Shown here one piece after another: positions 1-5,262 of a DNA stretch of 7,015 nt. The stretch comes from JAFDEI01 sp964196055 (GTDB lineage Bacteria > Myxococcota_A > UBA9160 > SMWR01). The translations under genes and the position numbers were made by a program. Location of the stretch: contig CAXMSF010000037.1 of NCBI GenBank assembly GCA_964196055.1, forward strand, positions 1 to 7,015. The letters are read 5' to 3'. The notes under the pieces are model-generated. The model had not been told where the DNA came from. It worked only from the letters and a program-made list of their open reading frames with translations, and did not search any database. The number at the start of each line of letters is the position of its first letter. Position 1 is the stretch's first letter.

Positions 1-255
1 GCCTCCGCGCGAATGTCGGAATGGCGAGAGAAGGCCGTTGAGGCCGGCTTGGACGCCGATCTCACCCTCACACCTGCGTTTCCCTCCGAAGCCATTTCAG
101 CAACCGCCGAGGAGCACGGGGCGGACCTGATCGTCATGGGAACCCGCGGCTTGACGGGCCTCGGCCATATCCTCCTCGGCAGCGTTGCCGAGCGAACGCT
201 ACGAATCGCTCCCTGCCCCGTCGTCACGGTGAAGAAGGACCCCGGGGAGGAATGA
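1..255 (+). CDS. Universal stress protein (UspA family), C-terminal part
   Basis: The reading frame is open from base 1, so this is the last 84 codons of a gene that begins before the window; the ATG at 13 is internal. The visible part covers the second half of a Usp fold. It contains the nucleotide-binding signature G-2X-G-9X-G-S at visible residues 47-61 (GTRG, nine residues, GS), followed by the usual final strand ending CPVVTV. An intact signature is typical of the ATP-binding Usp subgroup, as known for the family. Usp proteins are cytoplasmic dimers linked to survival of starvation and other stress; the exact role here cannot be read. The N-terminal half is absent, so I cannot tell a single-domain from a tandem-domain Usp. 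A small coiled-coil gene follows after 40 bp on the same strand, so they may be co-transcribed. Confidence 0.93.
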   Translation, partial: ASARMSEWREKAVEAGLDADLTLTPAFPSEAISATAEEHGADLIVMGTRGLTGLGHILLGSVAERTLRIAPCPVVTVKKDPGEE

Positions 256-283
256 GCGGCAAAACGCGACTTGCAAGCATCGA

Positions 284-293
284 AAGGAAGGTG
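284..293 (+). promoter_or_regulatory. Ribosome binding site of the small coiled-coil gene
   Basis: A purine-rich AAGGAAGGTG lies 2 nt before the ATG at 296, with its GGAAGG core 4 nt away. It is the best Shine-Dalgarno match in the left block and supports both the start choice and the reality of this short gene. Confidence 0.7.
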
Positions 294-295
294 AA

Positions 296-556
296 ATGAG
301 TCTCGAAGAGAAGCTGTCGGAAGAGTTGGACGGCCTGAAACGAATCCGCGACGAGCTACAAGTCAAGATCCATCTCGGCAAGGCGGAGGCGAAGGAACTC
401 TGGGAGCGATCGGAGCAGAAGATCGAAGAGGTCGAATCGAAACTGAAATTCATCTCCGAACAGGCAGAGCAGCCTCTGCACGACGTCCGCGAGGCCGCAA
501 AGCTCCTGCTCGGCGAGATCAGTGACGGTTACAAGCGGATCCGCGACGCTCTATAG
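296..556 (+). CDS. Small cytoplasmic coiled-coil protein, unknown function
   Basis: This encodes 86 residues with no signal peptide and no membrane segment. The composition is very rich in Glu, Lys, Leu, Ala and Arg, and the whole chain is predicted by eye to be helical. Heptad-like spacing of Leu/Ile/Val runs through residues 2-60, with a second amphipathic helix at about 64-84 (AAKLLLGEISDGYKRIRDAL). It contains no Cys, no His-rich or metal motif and only one Trp. I do recall similar short proteins of this style from proteobacterial genomes, but I know of no assigned function or name. A strong ribosome binding site and codon use like its neighbours argue that it is real. It sits 40 bp after the universal stress protein and 37 bp before the CDF transporter, so it may belong to a stress operon. 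An oligomeric helical scaffold or a partner of the Usp protein is possible but only a guess. Confidence 0.8.
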   Translation: MSLEEKLSEELDGLKRIRDELQVKIHLGKAEAKELWERSEQKIEEVESKLKFISEQAEQPLHDVREAAKLLLGEISDGYKRIRDAL

Positions 557-581
557 CATCGAACGCAGACGCGAACGAAGC

Positions 582-587
582 TAGAAT
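582..587 (+). promoter_or_regulatory. Candidate -10 element (TAGAAT) before the CDF gene
   Basis: TAGAAT differs from the TATAAT consensus at one position and lies in the 37-bp gap before the CDF gene, preceded by C as in the other CTAGAAT of this window. No good -35 hexamer is present at 16-18 bp; the best is TCGAAC at 559-564 with three matches. If used, transcription would begin at about 594, which is the first GTG of the gene. The call rests on one short motif. Confidence 0.3.
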
Positions 588-593
588 CCCGGC

Positions 594-1511
594 GTGGAGT
601 TCCCGGGGGCGGTGAGCACGGCGCGAGACTACGACCCCGCTGAGCGCGATCGGCTGGTTCGCCGGGTGATCGTGCTCGAGGGAATCGCCAATGTCTGCCT
701 GTTGCTGCTGAAAGTCGTCGTCGGAATCGCAACCGGCTCGATGGCGGTGCGAGGCGATGCGGTTCACTCATTGACCGATATCGCCAACAACGTGCTCGCC
801 TGGTTCGTGATCGCGGTTTCGAGCCAAGGCCCCGATCGCGAGCACCCCTATGGGCACCGGAAATTCGAGACCGTCGCAGTCTTCGCGCTCGCGACTCTGC
901 TCACGGTCCTCGCGATCGAGCTGGCTCTCGCAGCAATCAGGCGCGATTCGACGCCCGTGGCGGACGAACCCTGGGCACTCGTGGTGATGCTCGCCGTTCT
1001 CTGCATCAACGTCGCCGTGGCGACGTGGGAGACCGTTTGGGCCAAGCGATTGGGGTCGGAAATTCTTCACGCAGATGCACGCCACACCTTCGCCGACGTG
1101 CTCACGACCGGTGTCGTGATCGCCGGATGGCAGATCTCGGCTCGAAGTCATCCATGGATCGATACGGCGTGCGCACTCGGTGTGGCGTGTCTGATTCTCT
1201 ACCTCGCCTACGACCTCTTCCGTCGCGCGATCCCCATCCTGGTCGACCGCGCTGCGCTCGCGCCCGAAGCTGTCGCCCGAACGGTCGCATCGGTCACCGG
1301 TGTCTGCCGAGTCGTATCCGTGCGATCGCGCTGGACAGGAGCAAGTGCCGCCGTGGATCTCACCGTCACGGTGGACCCGGCGCTCAGCACCCGCGCCGCC
1401 CACGACATTTCCGATGAGATCGAGCGTACCATGGCGAATCGCTTCGCCATCGAAGACGCAACCGTTCATATCGAGCCGGACGATCCGGACCGCTCTCCGG
1501 GCGAATATTGA
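594..1511 (+). CDS. Cation diffusion facilitator (CDF) transporter, zinc-type
   Basis: This is an inner-membrane antiporter that exports divalent metal, probably Zn2+, in exchange for protons. Six hydrophobic segments are visible at about residues 25-47, 55-77, 93-115, 126-146, 160-181 and 187-206, followed by a cytoplasmic ferredoxin-like domain of about 95 residues. The transport site is HxxxD in TM2 (H58, D62 in HSLTD) and HxxxD in TM5 (H164, D168 in HTFAD). Family work links this His-Asp/His-Asp set to zinc over cadmium. HPYGHRKFE after TM2 is another CDF hallmark. In the cytoplasmic domain H270 and H292 remain, but by manual alignment to E. coli YiiP two other ligand positions are V241 and T257. 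The start is uncertain: GTG 594 has no ribosome binding site, and GTG 612 (giving MSTARDYD) is an alternative. The stop overlaps the next start (TGATG), implying translational coupling to the cytochrome gene. The metal is inferred, not shown. Confidence 0.93.
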   Translation: MEFPGAVSTARDYDPAERDRLVRRVIVLEGIANVCLLLLKVVVGIATGSMAVRGDAVHSLTDIANNVLAWFVIAVSSQGPDREHPYGHRKFETVAVFALATLLTVLAIELALAAIRRDSTPVADEPWALVVMLAVLCINVAVATWETVWAKRLGSEILHADARHTFADVLTTGVVIAGWQISARSHPWIDTACALGVACLILYLAYDLFRRAIPILVDRAALAPEAVARTVASVTGVCRVVSVRSRWTGASAAVDLTVTVDPALSTRAAHDISDEIERTMANRFAIEDATVHIEPDDPDRSPGEY

Positions 1512-2671
1512 TGAAAGGACTCGAATTGCGCGTACGGGCTTTCGCGCTGGCGGCGCTGATCGCCGTGGGAGCCGCCATCGCCCACGCTGAAGACGACGAC
1601 TCGACGCGCGAACTCATGACCCGGATCGTGGTCGCGCTGCAGGTTGCTCTACCGTCGAGCTTCGACGAAGCGAGCTATCAGAAACCGGAGCAGCGCGCCA
1701 AGATCCTGGACGCGCTCGCGGAACTGGCAGACAACAGCGAGGGCCTCGAACTCCACGCCGCGCGCAGCGACGCCGGCGTTGCCTACTTGAGTCATTCCCT
1801 CGCTGCCGACGCGCGCGAAGTACACCGTCGCTATGCGGACGGACACTTCGAGCAATCAAGATTCCTGCTTCACAACCTGACCGACGTCTGCGTTGCGTGT
1901 CACTCGCGCCTGCCGGACGATGACGTACGGCCCATCGGCAGCACGCTCGCGAACGACAAATCCCTCGCCGAGCTGCCGCTCGATCAACGTGCCCAATACG
2001 AAATCGCGACGCGCCAATTCGATCGCGCACTCGTGAGCTTCGAAACCTGGTTCGCCGATCCGGCGGTCTCCCCGGACGATATCGACCTTACCGGCGAATT
2101 CGAGGATTACCTCGAAGTGAGCCTGCGCGTCCGGCAGGATCCCCAGCGCGCGATCGACACCTTCGAGAGGCTACTCGCGCGTGACGATGTATCCGATCGC
2201 GTGCAACTCAACGTCAAGACCTGGATCGGCTCACTCGAGGCCCTCGCGGTCGGCCAGCCCCAGGGCAGCCCGATCGAGCAAGCCCGCGCCCAGATGAAGT
2301 CGACCGGCGCCGCCGAAGTCGCGCGCGACGAACGCTCGGCGCTCGTCGCTGCGATCGCGGCTTCCGGCGTGCTGCACCGCTACGTCGCGGAGCAGACCGT
2401 GGTGAGCCCGGAGCTGGGCGAAGCATTCTACCTGATGGGCGTGATCGAAGCCGATGTCGGGCGCTCCTTCTGGGCTTCGCAAACCGAGCAGTTTCTCGAA
2501 ACAGCGATCCGCATCGGCCCGGGCGAGCCCTATGCCGAGCCCGCGTTCGAATTGCTCGAAGCGTTCGTCGTTACCGGCTACTCCGGATCGGGCGGCGAGC
2601 ACGTTCCCGCGGATGTGCGCGCGCAGCTCGCCGAAATGCGCGCGCTGATCGATCGCGCACGAGATCGCTGA
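1511..2671 (+). CDS. Exported single-haem c-type protein with helical-repeat C-terminus
   Basis: I do not recognise a named family. The ATG at 1511 is preferred over the TTG three bases upstream; it overlaps the CDF stop by one base. The 386-residue product begins with a Sec signal peptide (Arg8, hydrophobic 11-24, likely cut after AHA at 24-26). One haem c attachment motif, CVACH, lies at 127-131. It closes a roughly 105-residue all-helical region (about 31-131), the arrangement seen in cytochrome c'/c556-type four-helix bundles, where CxxCH sits in the last helix. M36 in the first helix is a possible sixth ligand by analogy with c556. From about 158 the rest is helical with TPR-like pairs, for example YEIATRQFDRALVSFETW at 163-180 and RAIDTFERLL at 213-222. 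It would act in the periplasm after haem attachment by the Ccm system. Coupling to a metal exporter suggests a link with metal or redox stress, as inference only. Confidence 0.85.
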   Translation: MKGLELRVRAFALAALIAVGAAIAHAEDDDSTRELMTRIVVALQVALPSSFDEASYQKPEQRAKILDALAELADNSEGLELHAARSDAGVAYLSHSLAADAREVHRRYADGHFEQSRFLLHNLTDVCVACHSRLPDDDVRPIGSTLANDKSLAELPLDQRAQYEIATRQFDRALVSFETWFADPAVSPDDIDLTGEFEDYLEVSLRVRQDPQRAIDTFERLLARDDVSDRVQLNVKTWIGSLEALAVGQPQGSPIEQARAQMKSTGAAEVARDERSALVAAIAASGVLHRYVAEQTVVSPELGEAFYLMGVIEADVGRSFWASQTEQFLETAIRIGPGEPYAEPAFELLEAFVVTGYSGSGGEHVPADVRAQLAEMRALIDRARDR

Positions 2672-2710
2672 GCACCGATCGACTCGAGTGATTCAGGGCG
2701 CGGATTCGGA

Positions 2711-3757
2711 TCAGAACCGGAAGCCGTAACGCAAGCCGTAATAGTCGCGGCCGACGACCGGAGTAATGGCCGCCAAGGACAACGGCCCGGGCTCCACGCT
2801 GCCGTAGTCGAAATAGCTGGGCAAAACGTAACCGAAGACCAGCCCTACGACCCATCCGGCGAGAACATCGGTCATGAAGTGCTTCTCCGCGGTCATCCGC
2901 AGTATCCCGGTCGTGATCGCTCCCGCTGCTGCGCCACCGCAGACCAGCATGTCGCCGATTCCGGTCTTGCGCCGGTTCAGGTGTCGCGCGCACAGGGTTC
3001 CCGCGATCGTCGCCGTATAGGAGGTGTGGCCGCTGAAGAATCCGGCGTTGCCCTCGCGCCGGCCGCCGCACGACGAGATGTAGTCGTGGTCGTCTTCGCA
3101 GGGCCGGACGTAGGGTCGCTCGCGCCCTGCCGTCACCTTCAGGGTCCGCGTGACGACGGCGTTCGCGAATAGCCAGCGTGTGTCCAGCTGTGCGCTGCGG
3201 AAGAAGCCGTACTCTCCGCGGAGCCACCACCAGTCCCCGACCAGTGTCGTCGTCATTCCAATGAGGAGGATATCGCTCGCGAGTTTCGCATCGTTGCGCG
3301 TGCTGCGGCTGTCACCTTTGAACACGCTTCGAGCGCCATCGTCGAAGGAATTCCGGCTCGACCAGCGCGGCTCCTTGGGCGGGTCGGCACCAACTTGCAC
3401 ACCCGCAAACGCGCCCAATAACAACAGCGATGGAATCCAACCCTGCCACGTCGCGGAGGGCGGATCGAGCGACGCGTCCGCGGCAACCGACATGGCCCAT
3501 GGATGCGTCAATGCGAACGACCGCCAGGGAGCGGGCAGCGGGGGCAGCTCCGTTCGAGGCTCCCGCCATGCGCGCATTTCGCGCAATCCACTGCTTTGCG
3601 GCCACACCCGTTCGGATGGCGACAATCCGATCGAGACTTCCTGCCCGTCGTAGTCAAACATCGCTCGCGTATCCGCTGCGCGGACATCCGACTGCGCGGC
3701 GAGGACGGCGAGAAGGCCAATGAACACCAATCGGACGAGCCGCGGCAGCGTGATCAT
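2711..3757 (-). CDS. Membrane PAP2-family phosphatase with signal peptide
   Basis: This 348-residue protein carries the three phosphatase motifs of the PAP2/vanadium haloperoxidase superfamily: K207-6x-R214-P215 (KVTAGRERP), S242-G243-H244 (FFSGHTS) and R287-5x-H293-3x-D297 (RMTAEKHFMTD), with H244 and H293 as catalytic histidines. Such enzymes remove phosphate from lipid phosphates (phosphatidate, undecaprenyl pyrophosphate, lipid A phosphates); the substrate here is unknown. A signal peptide or first anchor spans about 1-27. An unassigned 80-residue stretch follows, then about six hydrophobic segments (107-124, 160-178, 191-205, 245-258, 271-286, 298-316). C220 and C230, in the loop between motifs 1 and 2, could form a disulfide. 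The last 30 residues are unusual and end in aromatic YGLRYGFRF, like an outer-membrane beta-strand. The ATG has GGAGG 11 nt upstream. It follows tesA by 97 bp on the same strand and converges with the cytochrome gene, with a 39-bp gap and no clear terminator. Confidence 0.92.
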   Translation of the reverse strand: MITLPRLVRLVFIGLLAVLAAQSDVRAADTRAMFDYDGQEVSIGLSPSERVWPQSSGLREMRAWREPRTELPPLPAPWRSFALTHPWAMSVAADASLDPPSATWQGWIPSLLLLGAFAGVQVGADPPKEPRWSSRNSFDDGARSVFKGDSRSTRNDAKLASDILLIGMTTTLVGDWWWLRGEYGFFRSAQLDTRWLFANAVVTRTLKVTAGRERPYVRPCEDDHDYISSCGGRREGNAGFFSGHTSYTATIAGTLCARHLNRRKTGIGDMLVCGGAAAGAITTGILRMTAEKHFMTDVLAGWVVGLVFGYVLPSYFDYGSVEPGPLSLAAITPVVGRDYYGLRYGFRF

Positions 3758-3768
3758 CAGGGCTGAAA

Positions 3769-3773
3769 CCTCC
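3769..3773 (-). promoter_or_regulatory. Ribosome binding site of the PAP2 gene
   Basis: GGAGG on the minus strand lies 11 nt before the ATG at 3757, slightly longer than the usual spacing. It sits inside the 8-nt palindrome CTCCGGAG (3770-3777) and supports the start chosen for the phosphatase. Confidence 0.6.
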
Positions 3774-3790
3774 GGAGTTTTGCGGTGACC

Positions 3791-3799
3791 ATTCTAGCA
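3791..3799 (-). promoter_or_regulatory. Candidate extended -10 promoter for the PAP2 gene
   Basis: Reading the minus strand gives TGCTAGAAT, an extended -10 (TGn plus TAGAAT). It would start a transcript near 3784, leaving a leader of about 27 nt that contains the GGAGG ribosome binding site. No convincing -35 hexamer lies at 16-18 bp, which is tolerated by extended -10 promoters. The TGC overlaps the end of the 12-bp palindrome at 3797-3808. Confidence 0.35.
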
Positions 3800-3808
3800 G
3801 CGCGCTGC
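3797..3808. repeat. 12-bp perfect palindrome next to the -10-like element
   Basis: GCAGCGCGCTGC is its own reverse complement. It lies between tesA and the PAP2 gene, abutting and partly overlapping the extended -10 candidate. It could be a protein-binding half-site pair or part of a structured tesA 3' end; nothing in the sequence decides. Confidence 0.45.
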
Positions 3809-3810
3809 CA

Positions 3811-3826
3811 GGCGCGGTCTCGCGCC
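3811..3826 (-). terminator. GC-rich hairpin after tesA, no T-run
   Basis: A perfect 6-bp stem GGCGCG/CGCGCC with a 4-nt loop begins 28 bp past the tesA stop codon on the minus strand. There is no following run of T, so it is not a canonical intrinsic terminator. It may stabilise the tesA mRNA end, act as a weak or factor-assisted terminator, or be a chance product of high GC. Confidence 0.3.
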
Positions 3827-3854
3827 CCCGCCTCGACCGCATCCTGCCGGCGCA

Positions 3855-4535
3855 TCAATGCTTCTCGATCGACTTCAGCAAAGGAGCCACCGCATCCCAC
3901 ACCAGCATCGCGACTCGCTCGTAACCGAGTGCAGTCGGGTGGATCCCGTCGGGCTGAGTCAGCGCTGCGTCACCTGCGACGCCGTCGAGCACGAACGGGA
4001 TCAGTGTCGCATCGTATTCGCCCGCGATCAGCGCGAAACTCTCCTCGAACTCGCGTCCGTAGGCCGGGCCGAGGTTCGGCGCAGCGCGCATGCCCGCGAT
4101 CACGAAGCGGACATCCGGCCGTGCCGCACGAACCTTGTCGAGGATGCCGCGCAGGTTGGAACGCATCGCTTCGACGCTCTGTCCGCGCAGCATGTCGTTC
4201 GCGCCGAGTTCGAGCACGAGTATCGCGATCGGCTGCTGCAGCAGCCAGTCCACGCGGCGCAGACCGCCCGCGGAAGTGTCGCCACTCACGCCCGCGTTCA
4301 CCACGCGGAAGTTCAGCCCCGCCGCATCGATACGCTGTTGGATCAGCGCCGGGAATGCCTCTTCCCCGGCGAGCCCGTACCCGGCCGTCAGACTGTCGCC
4401 GAGAAACAGGACGATCGGCCGGTCGTCGCCAAAACCCGCCTCCGCGCCGAAGGCCGCTGCTGCGATCGAGGCGATCGCGCATGCGCAGAGCAGAGCCACC
4501 GGGTACCGTTGGAGTCTACGACCGAATCCTTGCAT
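3855..4535 (-). CDS. tesA: TesA-like GDSL esterase / lysophospholipase
   Basis: This is a periplasmic SGNH-fold hydrolase of the TesA (thioesterase I / protease I / lysophospholipase L1, arylesterase) type, which cleaves short to long acyl esters and thioesters. All four SGNH blocks are present in the 226-residue protein: GDSL at 46-49 (nucleophile S48), SGDTS at 84-88 (oxyanion G85), GAND at 111-114 (N113) and DGIHP at 196-200 (D196, H199 complete the triad). A Sec signal peptide occupies about 1-31, with basic residues at 6-10 and a long Ala-rich hydrophobic core. C17 and C19 within it do not form a convincing lipobox. Length fits the family. The only plausible start is the ATG at 4535; an in-frame stop lies 30 bp upstream and no Shine-Dalgarno is visible. 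It is divergent from the ybbA-like gene by 4 bp, as tesA is divergent from ybbA in E. coli. The natural substrate is unknown. Confidence 0.94.
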   Translation of the reverse strand: MQGFGRRLQRYPVALLCACAIASIAAAAFGAEAGFGDDRPIVLFLGDSLTAGYGLAGEEAFPALIQQRIDAAGLNFRVVNAGVSGDTSAGGLRRVDWLLQQPIAILVLELGANDMLRGQSVEAMRSNLRGILDKVRAARPDVRFVIAGMRAAPNLGPAYGREFEESFALIAGEYDATLIPFVLDGVAGDAALTQPDGIHPTALGYERVAMLVWDAVAPLLKSIEKH

Positions 4536-4539
4536 CCAG

Positions 4540-5262
4540 ATGATCGTCGCTCGAAATCTCAGTCAACGCTATCCGCGAGCCGGCGGTGGGTCACCGCTCA
4601 GCGTCTTGACGTCGATCGACCTCGAAGTCGCGGCGGCAGAGAGCGTCGCGGTACTCGGCCCGTCCGGCAGCGGCAAGACGACGCTGCTCGGCCTGCTCGC
4701 GGGCCTCGATCGACCGACCGAAGGAACCGTCGCGCTCGACGGCATCGAACTCGACTCGCTGAGTGAGGACGAGCGCGGCGCCCTGCGCGCCGAGCGGGTC
4801 GGATTCGTGTTCCAGAACTTCCAGCTCCTCTCGACGCTGACCGCATTCGAAAACGTGCTCGTTCCGCTCGAGCTGTTGCCCGCCGGCCAGGCACCGACGT
4901 CCGCCGATGCGGAGACCCGTGCACGAAGCCTGCTCGCGCGCGTCGGCCTCGCAGACCGACTGCATCACCACCCCACGCAACTCTCCGGAGGCGAGCAACA
5001 ACGCGTCGCGATCGCACGTGCCTTCGCGAACGAACCCCGGCTGTTGTTCGCGGACGAGCCCACCGGGAACCTCGATCGCGAGACCGGGCGCGAGATCATC
5101 GACCTGCTGTTCGAACTGAATCGCCAGACCGGTGCGACGCTCGTGATCGTGACCCACGACCTCGAGCTGGCTCGACGTGCCGACCGAGTGGTGCACCTCG
5201 ACGCCGGTCGCGTCGCGCGCATCGATGCCGACCTTGCCGAAGCGCCGGTCCGCAGCGAGTGA
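4540..5262 (+). CDS. ybbA: YbbA-like ABC transporter ATP-binding protein
   Basis: This 240-residue ATPase subunit powers the FtsX-type permease encoded directly downstream. All ABC motifs are intact: Walker A GPSGSGKTT at 40-48 (K46), Q-loop Q92 in FVFQNFQLL, signature LSGGEQ at 148-153, Walker B LLFADEP at 168-174 with catalytic E173, D-loop GNLD at 176-179 and switch H206. The motif wording (VGFVFQ, LSGGEQQRVAIARAF, DEPTGNLD) is that of the MacB/LolD/YbbA branch, and the neighbourhood tesA-ybbA-ybbP fixes it as the YbbA type. The complex probably works by mechanotransmission across the inner membrane rather than classic transport; this is family knowledge, and the YbbA-YbbP substrate is not well established. 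The ATG at 4540 puts the first beta-strand (MIVARNLS) at the usual place. The frame runs open upstream but has no other good start, and no clear Shine-Dalgarno precedes the ATG. Confidence 0.95.
   Translation: MIVARNLSQRYPRAGGGSPLSVLTSIDLEVAAAESVAVLGPSGSGKTTLLGLLAGLDRPTEGTVALDGIELDSLSEDERGALRAERVGFVFQNFQLLSTLTAFENVLVPLELLPAGQAPTSADAETRARSLLARVGLADRLHHHPTQLSGGEQQRVAIARAFANEPRLLFADEPTGNLDRETGREIIDLLFELNRQTGATLVIVTHDLELARRADRVVHLDAGRVARIDADLAEAPVRSE

Noticed and set aside
768..1469. A 233-codon open frame on the minus strand inside the CDF gene
   Set aside because: It is antisense to a clear transporter. Its translation is rich in Arg, Asp, Glu, Gly and His with no recognisable domain, as expected from G/C-biased third codon positions.
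1508..1510. TTG as start of the cytochrome gene
   Set aside because: An ATG follows immediately at 1511, overlaps the CDF stop in a typical coupling arrangement and gives the same signal peptide without an extra Met.
2641..2668. Dense GATC/GATCG repeats here and across the window
   Set aside because: They fit common codon pairs (ATC GCG, GAT CGC) in high-GC coding sequence, with no regular spacing, so I do not call a repeat or an origin.
2672..2710. Bidirectional terminator in the convergent gap
   Set aside because: The only self-complementary piece is ACTCGAGT (2682-2689), too short to make a hairpin and without T-runs on either side.
4090..4539. N-terminal extension of the ybbA frame to 4090
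   Set aside because: The extra 150 codons are antisense to tesA and have no ABC homology. The ATP-binding domain begins properly at ATG 4540.
3785..4766. Long + strand open frames (about 250 and 300 codons) opposite tesA
   Set aside because: Both translate to Arg/Ser-rich low-complexity sequence, while the opposite strand encodes all four SGNH blocks. They are shadows of tesA.
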